Positions 37,969-47,537 are shown, counted from the first letter of the stretch. The stretch: DNA of 64,000 bases from Anaerotignum propionicum (GCF_024461735.1 NZ_JANGAD010000008.1:1-64000); one strand, 5' to 3'. A program made the numbers and translations. The notes: generated by a model not told the origin, from the sequence alone.

Positions 37969-40428
37969 TTATCTGGGTACCTCAACCATGGTGAAGGCTT
38001 CTACCCAGTCACCTTCCTTTAAATCATTAAACTTCTTGAAAACCAAACCGCATTCATATCCTGCCGCAACTTCTTTCGCGTCATCCTTGAAACGCTTTAA
38101 GCTTTCCAAATCACCTTCGTAAACAACAATATTGTCACGCAAAATACGCACCTTACAATTACGAATAAATTTGCCATCCTTCACATAGCTGCCTGCAATG
38201 GTACCTACGCCGGATGCCTTAAACAGCTGACGTATCTCAGCATGACCCAGTACTTTTTCTTCAAATACAGGATCCAGCATACCCTTCATCGCCGCTGTTA
38301 CATCCTCAATTGCATTATAGATGACACGATACAAACGAATATCAACCTTTTCTTCATCACCAAAAGCTTTTGCCGCAGGTTCAGGGCGTACATTAAACCC
38401 AATGATAATAGCATTGGAAGCGGAAGCCAACATAACGTCACTTTCTGTAATGGCACCAACACCACCATGAATAATGCGCACACGTACTTCTTCGTTAGAC
38501 AAACGCTCTAAACTCTGGCGAACGGCCTCAACAGAACCCTGTACATCCGCCTTAACAACAATATTTAATTCCTTCATGTTGCCGCTTTGAATTTGAGAGA
38601 ACAAATCATCCAAGGAAACCTTCTGAGGTGTGTCCTTAATCAGATTCTCTCTGTTTCTTGCTACAATGCTTTCTGCAACCTGTCTTGCTTGCTTATCATT
38701 TTCTGCAACATAGAAACCGTCACCGGCAGTAGGCACCTCAGAAAGACCCAAAATTTCAACAGGAGTAGATGGACCTGCTTTCTTCACACGTCTGCCCTTA
38801 TCATCAGTCATTGCTCTGATTTTACCATAAGCACAGCCTGCTACAATGGGGTCGCCTACTTGGAGTGTACCACCCTGTACCAAAACAGTTGCTACGGGGC
38901 CTCTGCCCTTATCCAACTGAGCCTCGATGATAACACCTCTTGCGTTTTTGTTGGGATTGGCACGTAATTCCTTCATTTCCGCAACCAGAGTAATCATTTC
39001 CAATAAGGTGTCAATGCCGTCCTTGGTAGCCGCAGAAACAGGTACACAAATGGTTTCACCGCCCCAATCTTCCGCCAACAGCTGGAATTCTGTCAATTCC
39101 TGTTTTACACGGTCAGGGTTTGCAGAGGGTTTATCCATTTTGTTAATAGCAACAATAATTTCAACACCTGCCGCTTTTGCATGGTTAATGGCTTCAACCG
39201 TCTGAGGCATAACACCATCGTCTGCCGCAACCACCAAAATAGCGATGTCTGTAATTTGAGCACCACGCATACGCATTGCAGTAAAAGCTTCGTGTCCTGG
39301 TGTATCTAAGAACGTAATGGGTTTTCCCGCAATTTGAACGGTATATGCACCAATATGCTGTGTGATGCCGCCTGCTTCACCTTTGGTTACATCGCTATGG
39401 CGAATTGCATCCAATAAAGAGGTTTTGCCGTGGTCAACGTGACCCATAACAACTACAACGGGAGGACGTTCCTCTAAAAGGCTGTCATCTTCCTCTTCCT
39501 CAGCAAATACAGTTTCCATAATATCAGCTTCTATTTCTTTTTCCAGAATAACATTATATTCTAAAGCAATCGTAGCAGCTGTTTCAAAATCAAGAGCAGC
39601 ATTGATATTCATCATTTTGCCCTTTTTCATTAAACTCATCACAAGGTCAGAACCTTTTTTCCCAAGCACCTCAGCCAAATCCTTCACTGTAGTTGTTTCA
39701 GGAATGCTCTTTGTTACAGGTTCAGGATTTGCAGCTCTTTCTTCAGCCTCCAAAATCTCCAACTCTGCCATAAGAGCAGCTTCTTCTTCTCTTTCACGAC
39801 GTCTACGCTCAATGGGATTTTCCTTAGGTCTTTGATCTTTTTTATTCCCTTTTGCGTTTCTGTCATCCTTTTTATTGCCCTTAGCATTCTTGTCATCTTT
39901 TTTCACTGGTGCACTAGGCTGCTGACGAGGGGCTTCTTTCTTTTCTACATCCTTCTTAACCTCGTCTTTATTTCCTCCCTGATTCTGGGCAGGTCTATTA
40001 CCTCCTTGATTCTGGGCAGGTCTATTACCTCCTTGATTCTGGGCAGGTCTATTACCTCCCTGATTCTGAGCAGGTCTATTACCTCCCTGATTCTGAGCAG
40101 GTCTATTACCTCCCTGATTCTGGGCAGGTCTATTACCTCCCTGATTCTGAGCAGGTCTATTACCTCCTTGATTCTGAGCAGGTCTATTACCTCCTTGATT
40201 CTGGGCAGGCTTATTGCTTCCCTGATTCGTCCCATCCTTTTGCACTGCATTCTTGTCAGATGCTCCGTCTTTGGGCGCGTATAATTTCTTTACCTTTTCC
40301 ACAGAATCCGCTTCCAAAACACTCATATGGCTGGACGCTTCAATCTCAATACTTTTTAGTTTTGCCATTAAATCCTTATTTGTAACACCAAGCTGTTTTG
40401 CTAATTCATAGATTCGAATCTTTGACAT
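37969..40428 (-). CDS. infB: translation initiation factor IF-2
   Basis: IF-2 brings initiator tRNA to the 30S subunit. The 819-residue protein starts with the IF2N domain ([20 protein letters not shown]). A low-complexity linker (about 65–230) follows, made of NQGGNRPAQ repeats and then a Lys/Arg/Glu-rich stretch, and a second IF2N copy lies near 240–290. The G-domain has GHVDHGKTS near 330, DTPGHEAF and NKMDKP. Domains II, III and the fMet-tRNA-binding IV follow. GAGGTG precedes the ATG. The repeat linker is encoded by a 27-bp tandem array. Confidence 0.97.
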   Translation of the reverse strand: MSKIRIYELAKQLGVTNKDLMAKLKSIEIEASSHMSVLEADSVEKVKKLYAPKDGASDKNAVQKDGTNQGSNKPAQNQGGNRPAQNQGGNRPAQNQGGNRPAQNQGGNRPAQNQGGNRPAQNQGGNRPAQNQGGNRPAQNQGGNRPAQNQGGNKDEVKKDVEKKEAPRQQPSAPVKKDDKNAKGNKKDDRNAKGNKKDQRPKENPIERRRREREEEAALMAELEILEAEERAANPEPVTKSIPETTTVKDLAEVLGKKGSDLVMSLMKKGKMMNINAALDFETAATIALEYNVILEKEIEADIMETVFAEEEEDDSLLEERPPVVVVMGHVDHGKTSLLDAIRHSDVTKGEAGGITQHIGAYTVQIAGKPITFLDTPGHEAFTAMRMRGAQITDIAILVVAADDGVMPQTVEAINHAKAAGVEIIVAINKMDKPSANPDRVKQELTEFQLLAEDWGGETICVPVSAATKDGIDTLLEMITLVAEMKELRANPNKNARGVIIEAQLDKGRGPVATVLVQGGTLQVGDPIVAGCAYGKIRAMTDDKGRRVKKAGPSTPVEILGLSEVPTAGDGFYVAENDKQARQVAESIVARNRENLIKDTPQKVSLDDLFSQIQSGNMKELNIVVKADVQGSVEAVRQSLERLSNEEVRVRIIHGGVGAITESDVMLASASNAIIIGFNVRPEPAAKAFGDEEKVDIRLYRVIYNAIEDVTAAMKGMLDPVFEEKVLGHAEIRQLFKASGVGTIAGSYVKDGKFIRNCKVRILRDNIVVYEGDLESLKRFKDDAKEVAAGYECGLVFKKFNDLKEGDWVEAFTMVEVPR
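39974..40228 (-). repeat. 27-bp tandem repeat array inside infB
   Basis: Nine consecutive 27-bp units run from 39974 to 40216, followed by a partial unit. Eight encode the nine-residue period NQGGNRPAQ on the minus strand; the ninth carries changes giving NQGSNKPAQ. Units differ only at a few positions, such as TGGGC versus TGAGC and CTCCC versus CTCCT, so the array looks recently homogenised or expanded. It stays in frame because 27 is a multiple of three. Confidence 0.97.
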
Positions 40429-40472
40429 TCACTACACCTCTACTTTCCAAACGAAAAACCGTTTTTCCCTTT

Positions 40473-40787
40473 TCATTCACGACCTTTTTCTTCTTCCGCT
40501 AACTCCATAAGCTTTTTTGCAAAGCCTTTATCCGTCACCCCAAGGATTGCCCGAAATTCATCACCAATCGCACTGCCCAAACTCACTTTATCCCCCATCT
40601 CGATGAGTGAAATTTCATAGTACGCCGCCGAATTATTGAATTTCTTTTTCGTATTTCCTGATGCATCCCCTGCTAAAATCAGCAACTCTGTTGTCTTTTG
40701 ACGGATTGCATTTTCCACGGCAACTTCTCCGCCAACCACCTTGCCGGCCTTTTTACACAATCCTAAAAGAGAGTAAAATTTACTCAT
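40473..40787 (-). CDS. ylxQ: L7Ae-like ribosomal protein YlxQ
   Basis: A 104-residue member of the L7Ae/L30e/Gadd45 fold, with LLGLCKKAGKVVGGEVAVENAI at the N terminus and ILAGDASGNTKKKF near 37, suited to kink-turn RNA binding. It sits between ylxR and infB, the classical place of YlxQ. ATG 40787 overlaps the end of ylxR, with GTGAGG upstream as a possible ribosome site; a GTG 12 bases earlier is less likely. Confidence 0.9.
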   Translation of the reverse strand: MSKFYSLLGLCKKAGKVVGGEVAVENAIRQKTTELLILAGDASGNTKKKFNNSAAYYEISLIEMGDKVSLGSAIGDEFRAILGVTDKGFAKKLMELAEEEKGRE

Positions 40788-41055
40788 GTTCCTCACCACT
40801 CAGTTCTCTCAAAAGCTGTTCGTATACCTCTTTTGGTACAGGTGCCTTAAAGGAACGCTCCAAACCTTTCGATTTCTGCGCCTTTGTCAAGCACTCGCTG
40901 CATGGGCATATATATGCACCTCGACCAGGTTTTTTCCCTGTTCTGTCCAAGGAAAATTCACCTTCATCATTACGAACAATGCGAATGAGTTCTTTTTTAC
41001 TTTTCATTTCCTGACAACCGGTACATTTTCTAAGAGGAATTTTTCTTTGCTTCAT
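40780..41055 (-). CDS. ylxR: YlxR family RNA-binding protein (RnpM)
   Basis: The 91-residue DUF448 protein shows PLRKCTGCQEMKSKKELIRIVR, then GRGAYICPCSECLTKA. The Cys pairs are typical of clostridial members. Homologues bind RNase P RNA and modulate its activity. GGGGAGG precedes the ATG. It lies 19 bases after nusA and overlaps ylxQ by eight bases. Confidence 0.92.
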   Translation of the reverse strand: MKQRKIPLRKCTGCQEMKSKKELIRIVRNDEGEFSLDRTGKKPGRGAYICPCSECLTKAQKSKGLERSFKAPVPKEVYEQLLRELSGEEHE

Positions 41056-41074
41056 ACTATCATCCTCCCCGCTC

Positions 41075-42217
41075 TTATTCTTGTGTCAGTTCCTCTTCCT
41101 GTATCTCTTCCATATCCACAGCATCAATAACCTCTTCCATATCCACGGCACCTGCAGGTTCTTCGGATATAAAGTTTGTTGCCTTAGCCTGTGTTTCACT
41201 CTTAATATCAATTCTCCATCCGGTCAGTTTTGCGGAAAGTCTTGCATTCTGGCCTTCCTTACCGATGGCCAATGAAAGCTGATGATCAGGCACAACAATT
41301 TTTGCGCTCTGTTCTTCCGCATTCAATGCAACCGCCAAAACCTTGGATGGGCTCAATGCCGCCGCAATAAATTCCTTAGGGTCATCGCTCCAATTGATAA
41401 CATCAATCTTTTCCCCACCAAGCTCTTTTACAATGACATTCACACGATATCCGTTTTGTCCAACACAAGCACCCAATGCATCCACGTTTTTGTCTTTGGA
41501 ATAAACAGCGATTTTTGTACGGCTTCCTGCCTCTCTTGCAATGCTTTTAATTTCAACTGTACCATCAAATACTTCAGGTACTTCCTGTTCAAATAAACGC
41601 TTTACCAGCTCAGGGTGGGTTCTGGATACAAAAATCTGAGGGCCCTTTGTTGTCTGCTTTACTTCCAAAACATATACTTTCAAACGATCCATAAAGTTGT
41701 ACTGTTCCCCGGGAATCTGCTCATTTGATGCCAAAACAGCGTCAATTTTACCCATCTGAACTATAATATTACGTCTGTCTCTTCTTTGAACAATACTTGT
41801 TACAACTTCACGTTCTTTTGTAATGTATTGATTATACAGAATTTCTCTTTCTGCCTCACGGAATTTTTGCACTACAACCTGTTTTGCAGTCTGTGCGGAG
41901 ATTCGGCCAAAGTCTCTGGGGGTTACTTCTAAGTCAACCACATCACCCACTGTATAGTTGGGGTTCAAAACTCTTGCAGCTGCCAGTAAAATTTCATTCT
42001 GTTCATCCTTAATTTCATCAGTCACTGTTTTCTGTGCATAGCAAGCCACATTACCAGTTTCTCTGTCAATCACTACCTTAATATTTTGACCACTGCCGAA
42101 GTTCTTTTTACAAGCCGAAACCAAAGATGCCTCAATGGCTTCAAAAATAATTTCTTTATCGATGCCCTTTTCCTTTTCAATCAAATTCAAAGCATCCATA
42201 AACTCCGCTCTATCCAT
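41075..42217 (-). CDS. nusA: transcription termination/antitermination factor NusA
   Basis: NusA binds RNA polymerase and nascent RNA, promoting pausing and termination or antitermination. The 380-residue protein has the N-terminal polymerase-binding domain, an S1 domain (about 135–200), and two KH domains with ACVGQNGYRVNVIVKELGGEKID and IGKEGQNARLSAKLTGWRIDI. It ends in a short acidic tail, the Gram-positive form without the extra C-terminal repeats. GAGGAGG precedes the ATG. It is 23 bases after rimP. Confidence 0.97.
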   Translation of the reverse strand: MDRAEFMDALNLIEKEKGIDKEIIFEAIEASLVSACKKNFGSGQNIKVVIDRETGNVACYAQKTVTDEIKDEQNEILLAAARVLNPNYTVGDVVDLEVTPRDFGRISAQTAKQVVVQKFREAEREILYNQYITKEREVVTSIVQRRDRRNIIVQMGKIDAVLASNEQIPGEQYNFMDRLKVYVLEVKQTTKGPQIFVSRTHPELVKRLFEQEVPEVFDGTVEIKSIAREAGSRTKIAVYSKDKNVDALGACVGQNGYRVNVIVKELGGEKIDVINWSDDPKEFIAAALSPSKVLAVALNAEEQSAKIVVPDHQLSLAIGKEGQNARLSAKLTGWRIDIKSETQAKATNFISEEPAGAVDMEEVIDAVDMEEIQEEELTQE

Positions 42218-42240
42218 TTTTCCTATTCCTCCTCTTAGCT

Positions 42241-42708
42241 TTAGAAGATCACTGCCAAGCGAACCCCGGCAACTTCCTTCTGTTCAAACGTAATAACCTT
42301 GTTTTCCTCGTCTTCAATGGAAATCACACCATTTTCCAACCCCAATAGTTTTCCCTGATATTGCTTTTGCCCATTTAATCCTTTATAGAGCTTAATATCA
42401 ATCATTTCACCACGATATTTATCAAAATCGGCATCTTTTTTCAATGGTCGGTCAATGCCGGGAGAACTTACTTCCAATATATATGCCTGTTCAATCGGGT
42501 CTTCTGTGTCAAGCTTTGCCTCCAATGCACGGCTTACGCCCTCGCAATCATCAATATCCACGCCGCCCTCTTTGTCAATATAAACACGTAGATACCAGTT
42601 TGCACCCTCTTTTACAAACTCTAAATCAACAAGTTCCAAATTTCTCTCTGCAATAATGGGCTCCAAAATCGGCAGTATTTTTTTATCAGTATTACTAACT
42701 TTCGCCAT
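42241..42708 (-). CDS. rimP: ribosome maturation factor RimP
   Basis: RimP helps 30S maturation. The 155-residue protein has the N-terminal domain with LELVDLEFVKEGANWYLRVYID and the motif DDCEGVSRALEAKLD, then EVSSPGIDRPLKK and a C-terminal SH3-like domain. ATG 42708 (MAKVSN) follows AGAGGTG. First gene of the rimP–nusA–ylxR–ylxQ–infB–rbfA operon. Confidence 0.95.
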   Translation of the reverse strand: MAKVSNTDKKILPILEPIIAERNLELVDLEFVKEGANWYLRVYIDKEGGVDIDDCEGVSRALEAKLDTEDPIEQAYILEVSSPGIDRPLKKDADFDKYRGEMIDIKLYKGLNGQKQYQGKLLGLENGVISIEDEENKVITFEQKEVAGVRLAVIF

Positions 42709-42740
42709 TCCCACACCTCTTTATAAAAATTTAGCCTATG

Positions 42741-42771
42741 CAATAACAAAGAGTGGGCATTTACCCACTCT
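42741..42771 (-). terminator. hairpin before rimP (terminator or attenuator)
   Basis: AGAGTGGG and CCCACTCT enclose a six-base loop (42750–42771), followed on the minus strand by TTTGTT. It is 42 bases upstream of rimP and 210 bases after the DUF554 gene, so it could end the latter's transcript or attenuate the rimP operon. Confidence 0.6.
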
Positions 42772-42980
42772 CTCGTCCGCATACTATAAGTTTCTTTTTA
42801 GAGTATAACACCGTTTTGCCCCAAATGCAAGGACTTTCCTAATTTTTTCCGTATCCTAAAGGCACCCAGCACTTAGAGCTTTTCCATTTTAAAGAAAGAT
42901 ATTCCGTAGATAGAAAAATAAATTTTGTTATATTTTGATACAACCCAAAATAATTTATTAGTCCTAAAAATATCTCCTTT

Positions 42981-43673
42981 TCAAATAATTTGAGCAAGCA
43001 ATGGCGTCAGTAATATAGGCAAAAACATTGCAGGTAAAAAATTTAAAACCTTTAATTTGGTAATCCCTATAATATTTAGACCTAATGCAAAAATTAAAAC
43101 AGAACCTACGCAAGTCATCTCTGCCACTACGCCATCCGTTAAAAAAGGAGCAGCCACTTGTGCCAGCAAAACAATGCCCCCTTGAAAAATTAGTACAAAT
43201 ACAGCAGAAAGCATTACCCCAATGCCCAGAGTGGAAGCAAATATCATAGATGATATAAAATCCAGTACTGATTTTGTAAAAAGCATTTCGTAATTTCCTG
43301 ATAGACCCGCCTGTAAAGAGCCTACAACTGTCATGGCTCCAACACAAAACAATAGGGAAGCCGCAATAAAGCCCTCTGCAATAGAAATGCTTCCATCCTG
43401 TTTACTAAATTTTTTTTCTAATTTCTCAGCAAAATTATTAAGTCTTTTATCCAAATCAAATCCTTCACCAATAACAATGCCTATGGCCATAGAGATAATT
43501 AAAACTAATGTATTGCTTCCTTTTAGTGCACCTGACCATCCAATATATAATGTACAAAGCCCAAGACCTTTCATCATGGTCTCAGAAATTTTTTCAGGAA
43601 TTCCCTTTTTCAAAACCATGCCAATCCCACTGCCTAGGATAATCACAATCACATTGACAATAACACCCAGCAT
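42981..43673 (-). CDS. DUF554 family membrane protein (YdfK/YqgA-like)
   Basis: The 230-residue protein is polytopic with about seven hydrophobic segments and shows the DUF554 opening MLGVIVNVIVIILGSGIGMVLKKG, with GSLQAGLSGN and KSVLDFISSMIFASTLGIGV in the middle. Transport activity is suspected for the family but not established. ATG 43673 follows GGGGGAG; a longer reading from 43790 has no support. It stands alone between the XRE/lipoprotein genes and the rimP operon. Confidence 0.9.
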   Translation of the reverse strand: MLGVIVNVIVIILGSGIGMVLKKGIPEKISETMMKGLGLCTLYIGWSGALKGSNTLVLIISMAIGIVIGEGFDLDKRLNNFAEKLEKKFSKQDGSISIAEGFIAASLLFCVGAMTVVGSLQAGLSGNYEMLFTKSVLDFISSMIFASTLGIGVMLSAVFVLIFQGGIVLLAQVAAPFLTDGVVAEMTCVGSVLIFALGLNIIGITKLKVLNFLPAMFLPILLTPLLAQII

Positions 43674-43849
43674 ATTTCTCCCCCTATTCTTTATATAAAC
43701 ATCGAAAGTATACCATTTTTTGTAATGTTTGTCCATAAATACAATATTGATATCTTTTCTGAATGCTATGCAAAAACAGAAATTTTTCACTCTTCTACCC
43801 GATTACTTAAATTCTACCACATATTATTATACAATTCGAAGATTTGATA

Positions 43850-43897
43850 AATACAAAAAAACAGTGCTGAGACTTAAAATCCCACACACTGTTTTTT
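43850..43897. terminator. bidirectional-type hairpin upstream of the DUF554 gene
   Basis: AAAAAACAGTG pairs with CACTGTTTTTT across about 21 bases. T-rich runs exist on both strands. On the minus strand it would stop transcription arriving from the lipoprotein gene and the 43.9–44.0 kb island. Confidence 0.55.
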
Positions 43898-44081
43898 ATA
43901 TTTCGTGCCAATTCCTTATGCTAATAGAAATCTTTACATAAGCAGCCTCCGCCGTTGAAAGCAGTCATGTCACAGCACTACAATGGTTCCTCCCATATTG
44001 GATTCAAAGGCAGTTGACAATAAAATCTTCTTCCGCCCTTGGGATTTAAAATTTTTCCATGTTTACGATAAACTTATTTTG
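43898..44081 (-). other. unassigned interval with two adjoining mini-ORFs
   Basis: This interval is richer in G and C than its surroundings. On the minus strand a 16-codon frame (TTG 44020 to TGA 43970, including STAFESNMGGTIVVL) is followed after one base by a 15-codon frame (ATG 43968 to TAG 43921, MTAFNGGGCLCKDFY). GGAAG before the first could act as a weak ribosome site. The two share TAF and GG motifs. I do not recognise a peptide family; it may be noncoding RNA or decayed coding sequence. Confidence 0.25.
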
Positions 44082-44339
44082 CTATTCTTTCTCCTGGGAT
44101 TCCGTAAGAGCTTTCTCTACCCGATCAACAATTTCCACTGCAAAGTCAAAGGTTTCACCTGAATATTCTTCTTTTAATTCTTCTCTCACTTGTTCTAAAG
44201 ATTGCAGAACCTCCTGCTTTTCTTCAAAGCTTAAATCATCCATTCCCTTATTATTATATACACAACCACTCATGGAAAAAACCATGCATATGGAAATTAT
44301 GATAAACAAATTTTTTTTCAGTTGACTTTCTCTAACCAA
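44082..44339 (-). CDS. small predicted lipoprotein, unknown
   Basis: The 85-residue product has a lipoprotein signal peptide (KKNLFIIISICMVFSMSGC, with the lipobox Cys near 26), then a mature part with much Glu and Lys that is probably helical (EEKQEVLQSLEQVREELKEE). The start is TTG at 44339, ten bases after AAGGAGG. It begins 15 bases after the XRE regulator gene, so both are on one transcript. No family assigned. Confidence 0.65.
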   Translation of the reverse strand: MVRESQLKKNLFIIISICMVFSMSGCVYNNKGMDDLSFEEKQEVLQSLEQVREELKEEYSGETFDFAVEIVDRVEKALTESQEKE

Positions 44340-44354
44340 ATTTAAAAAACCTCC

Positions 44355-44702
44355 TTAAATTCCTAATTTTGATAATGTTCCTAATGCAAAAATAAATAAT
44401 ACTGTTATCATTGCCGTCGACGCTATAATAGCAATGATTCCAATGGTTTTCTGAGCGGTATGACTTAGTTCCTTCTTTTGCTTAGGTACAACTTGGGTAT
44501 GGTTTTCCTGACCAATTAAAATATAGTCAGCACTCACTTTATAAATCTCCATAAGCTTAATTACATTTTCAATTTCCGGCTTTCCTTGTCCGCTCTCCCA
44601 TTTAGATACAGCCTGCCTTGAAATACCTAACATATCAGAAACTTGCTCTTGAGAATAGTTTGCTCTCTTGCGCAAATCATACAGTCTTTCTGCCATGTTC
44701 AT
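44355..44702 (-). CDS. XRE family regulator with C-terminal membrane segment
   Basis: The 115-residue protein has an HTH_XRE domain (about 4–60; RKRANYSQEQVSDMLGISRQAVSKWESGQGKPE). A linker follows, then a single hydrophobic helix (about 84–106, IGIIAIIASTAMITVLFIFAL). The DNA-binding part would face the cytoplasm at the membrane. ATG 44702 follows GGGGGTG. It is cotranscribed with the small lipoprotein and preceded by repeated TTGCA elements, suggesting autoregulation. This arrangement resembles simple envelope-sensing regulators, which is inference. Confidence 0.85.
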   Translation of the reverse strand: MNMAERLYDLRKRANYSQEQVSDMLGISRQAVSKWESGQGKPEIENVIKLMEIYKVSADYILIGQENHTQVVPKQKKELSHTAQKTIGIIAIIASTAMITVLFIFALGTLSKLGI

Positions 44703-44736
44703 ATTATCACCCCCTGTAAAAATTGTAGCATCATTT

Positions 44737-44812
44737 ATTCGTTGCACACCACCAACACCTGTTTAAACGTTGTAAACCATTCGTTGCATATAGGAAATCT
44801 ATGGTTGCATAT
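44737..44812. promoter_or_regulatory. repeated elements upstream of the XRE gene (possible operators)
   Basis: ATTCGTTGCA occurs at 44737–44746 and 44779–44788, with the related AACGTTGTA at 44766–44774 and GGTTGCATAT at 44803–44812, all 35–110 bases before the regulator start. Such clusters are common for XRE autoregulation. The remaining sequence to about 45103 has no gene that I can support. Confidence 0.35.
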
Positions 44813-45103
44813 CATAAAGTCATGTGTTGAAGGTTTATTCTATCTGTTTATTACTATTGAAAATAGTACTTTTCATTCCTACGTAAAAGCATATCATATA
44901 TTTCTGTAAAGCTCCACTAATGCTATTTATAAATCAAGTTATATAAATTATTTGCAATTTCTTGAACAGCTAACAGCAGTACAATCCTCGTTCAGTTTCC
45001 CTTCCGGAAGAATTCATCATAATATACACCTTTCTATCTTACCAAATAGAGTCACTTATTTCTCAAGTTGTCATTCCTACTTGTTAGATAGTTTTATTTC
45101 ATA

Positions 45104-45196
45104 AAAAAATCCTCCAATTAAGATTATTTACAATTCATCATAGTCGTCGTTTGTTTGAAACATCTATGATTTTGTAAACATCCTGATTGGAGGATT
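45104..45196 (-). terminator. long imperfect hairpin after the amino-acid ABC operon
   Basis: AATCCTCCAAT (45109–45119) is repeated inverted as ATTGGAGGATT (45186–45196). Pairing continues inward through TTTACA/TGTAAA and ATCATAG/CTATGAT, giving arms of about 35 bases. On the minus strand it ends in T7, so it can act as the terminator of the transporter operon. Its length is unusual for a simple terminator; a small mobile-like repeat is possible. Confidence 0.65.
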
Positions 45197-45241
45197 GCTG
45201 AGTGGGCGTACAAAACTTTCCCTCTCGGATACACTTAAGTT

Positions 45242-45970
45242 TTATAATACTTTATTTAAGAAATCTTGGGTTCTTTTGTTTTTAGGGTTGCCAAATACAG
45301 CTTCTGGTGTCCCCTCTTCCACAATATAACCACCGTCCATAAAAATCACTCGGTCAGCCACTTCTCTTGCAAAACCCATCTCATGGGTAACAACTACCAT
45401 GGTCATGCCATCTGCCGCCAGCTTTTTCATGACCTCTAAAACCTCCCCGACCATTTCAGGATCAAGGGCAGAGGTTGGCTCATCAAAAAGCATAATATCC
45501 GGTTCCATAGCTAACGCCCTTGCAATTGCAACACGCTGTTGCTGACCACCGGAGAGATTCGCAGGATATTCAGCTGCTTTTTCTGATAAACCAACTGTTG
45601 ACAATAAAGACAATGCCTTTTCTTTTGCCTGCTCTTTTGTCATCTTTTTTCGATCCACAGGAGCCAGCATAATGTTTTCCAGAACATTCAGATGAGGAAA
45701 CAGGTTGAACTGCTGAAATACCATTCCAATGTTTTCCCTAATTTTATTGATGTTCGAGCCTTTTGCAGTCAAGTCATTGTCATCAACAATAACAATTCCA
45801 CCGGTGATTTCTTCCAGACGATTTAAGCAGCGTAAGAAAGTACTTTTGCCAGAACCCGAGGGTCCGATTAAGCAAACCACTTCTCCCTCTTTCACCTCAA
45901 GATCAATCCCTTTGAGAACCTCAAGTTCTCCAAAGCTCTTTTTTAGGCCTTCTACCTTAACTTTTACCAT
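45242..45970 (-). CDS. polar amino acid ABC transporter ATP-binding protein
   Basis: The 242-residue ATPase is of the GlnQ/HisP type, with Walker [10 protein letters not shown] near 33, Q-loop [11 protein letters not shown] near 82, signature LSGGQQQR near 133, Walker [15 protein letters not shown] near 153 and H-loop VVTHEMGFA near 189. It powers uptake with the permease and lipoprotein just upstream. AAGGAGG precedes the ATG. It overlaps the permease gene by 14 bases. Confidence 0.95.
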   Translation of the reverse strand: MVKVKVEGLKKSFGELEVLKGIDLEVKEGEVVCLIGPSGSGKSTFLRCLNRLEEITGGIVIVDDNDLTAKGSNINKIRENIGMVFQQFNLFPHLNVLENIMLAPVDRKKMTKEQAKEKALSLLSTVGLSEKAAEYPANLSGGQQQRVAIARALAMEPDIMLFDEPTSALDPEMVGEVLEVMKKLAADGMTMVVVTHEMGFAREVADRVIFMDGGYIVEEGTPEAVFGNPKNKRTQDFLNKVL

Positions 45971-46628
45971 TTGCCAGCCTCCTTTCGATCATTTTCGCCG
46001 CCTTTGTCAATATTGTAATCACAATGTAATACATCACTGCAATTACTGCATAGGTTTCAAAGCCGCGAAAATTTCTTGCAACAATGAGGTTGCCCTGGCG
46101 CATAAGCTCTGCACAACCAATGGTCGAAAGGATAGAGGTATCCTTTAACGTAATAATAAACTGATTTACCACTGATGGAATCACAATGCGAATTGCCTGT
46201 GGCAAAATGATCTTCACCATAGCCACACCATAGGGCAGTCCAAGGCTTCTTGCCGCTTCCATCTGCCCTTTATTTACTGCCATAATACCACTGCGGAATA
46301 TTTCTGATAAATATGCCCCAGCATTTAAGCACAGCACAATTACCGCCGCAGAAAAAGGTTGGATCTTTATTTCCAAAACAGCAGGAATGGCAAAGTAAAT
46401 AAAAACTGCCTGTACCATCAAGGGTGTTCCGCGAATCAAGCTTAAATAGATTCCTGAGAAAACGTTTAATACTTTAATTTTAGAAATATTAAACATACAG
46501 GAAATAATACCTATTATCAAAGCCAAAATCAGTGATAAAATCGTCATCTGTAGCGTTAAGGACATCCCTCGCAAAAGCTGAGGAAAAATCCCTATTGTAT
46601 ATTCAATAAAATTCGAAAAGCCATTCAT
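45957..46628 (-). CDS. polar amino acid ABC transporter permease
   Basis: The 223-residue protein has five predicted membrane segments and the HisM/GlnP signature: [13 protein letters not shown] near 60 and the EAA loop [25 protein letters not shown] near 135. It is the only permease in the operon and probably works as a homodimer. AAGGAG precedes the ATG. It lies between the binding lipoprotein and the ATPase. Confidence 0.94.
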   Translation of the reverse strand: MNGFSNFIEYTIGIFPQLLRGMSLTLQMTILSLILALIIGIISCMFNISKIKVLNVFSGIYLSLIRGTPLMVQAVFIYFAIPAVLEIKIQPFSAAVIVLCLNAGAYLSEIFRSGIMAVNKGQMEAARSLGLPYGVAMVKIILPQAIRIVIPSVVNQFIITLKDTSILSTIGCAELMRQGNLIVARNFRGFETYAVIAVMYYIVITILTKAAKMIERRLANGKS

Positions 46629-46663
46629 AAGGCATTGCTCCTTACTACAATTTATAAAAATTT

Positions 46664-47464
46664 TTATTTCTGGATGTATTTATCTAAAATCTCCTGATAT
46701 TTTCCGTTAGCCTTCAAGTTTTCAAGGCCCTTGTTAAACATATCCAGAAGCTCTTTGTTCTTATCTTTGTTAACTGCAAAGCCGTAGGAACTGCCTTGTT
46801 CCATATCAGTTACCATCTTCAATTCTACGCCCTGGGCAATTGCATATCCCATTACAGGGTAATCTTCAAAACAAGCTACGCTGTTGCCGGACATAACATC
46901 CATATACATTGCGCTGGAATCATCAAAAGTTACAGTTTTGAAACCATACTTATCCTTAACAGATTCTGCAAAAGTTGCACCTTCTGTTCCAATTTTGATT
47001 GCAACTGTTTTTCCTGCTAAATCCTCATAGCTCTTAATGTCTTCGTTGCTCTTCCCAATACCCATTACAACACCACTGTCAAAATAAGGTGTGGAGAAAT
47101 CAAATTTCTGCTGTCTTTCATCTGTGATGCTCATGCCGGCAATTACTGCATCAGCCTGTCCTGCTTCCAAAGCCTGCACCGCTGCATTAAAGCCCAGAGG
47201 GTTCAGTTCATATGTAAAGCCCTGATCCTCAGCAATTGCTGCCAATAAATCCAAATCAATACCTACATATTCCCCTGCCTCATTTTGAAATTCAAAGGGT
47301 GCAAAGGTGGTATCAGTTGCAACAATATATTTTTTCGCCGCTTCAGGTGCCTTTTCTGCATCCCCTTCACCGGCTTTGTTTGTATCATCGCCGCCGCACG
47401 CAGCCAAACCCATCACCATAGCAAATGCCATTGCAGTTACACTTACTTTTTTGAATAAACTCAT
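46664..47464 (-). CDS. amino acid ABC transporter substrate-binding lipoprotein
   Basis: The 266-residue protein has a lipoprotein signal with MGLAACGG (Cys near 23). The family 3 solute-binding fold follows: YIVATDTTFAPFEFQNEAGEYVGIDLDLL, GLDAVIAGMSITDERQQ-like sequence and IKIGTEGATFAESVKDKYG. Likely ligands are polar amino acids such as glutamine or cystine. GGGAGG precedes ATG 47464 at good distance. It is the first gene of the transporter set, 73 bases after deoC. Confidence 0.93.
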   Translation of the reverse strand: MSLFKKVSVTAMAFAMVMGLAACGGDDTNKAGEGDAEKAPEAAKKYIVATDTTFAPFEFQNEAGEYVGIDLDLLAAIAEDQGFTYELNPLGFNAAVQALEAGQADAVIAGMSITDERQQKFDFSTPYFDSGVVMGIGKSNEDIKSYEDLAGKTVAIKIGTEGATFAESVKDKYGFKTVTFDDSSAMYMDVMSGNSVACFEDYPVMGYAIAQGVELKMVTDMEQGSSYGFAVNKDKNKELLDMFNKGLENLKANGKYQEILDKYIQK

Positions 47465-47537
47465 TTTTAAATCCTCCCTTTTTTGTTTTTGCATGATTCT
47501 TATATGAATACCGCTTACGCAGTGTCATAAAGCAATA

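Noticed and set aside
39974..40228. Tandem array considered as a CRISPR
   Set aside because: Units are directly adjacent with no spacers, are in frame, and encode the IF-2 linker.
39832..40284. Long plus-strand frame over the infB repeats giving [13 protein letters not shown] repeats
   Set aside because: It is only the antisense reading of the 27-bp array inside infB, which is clearly coding on the minus strand.
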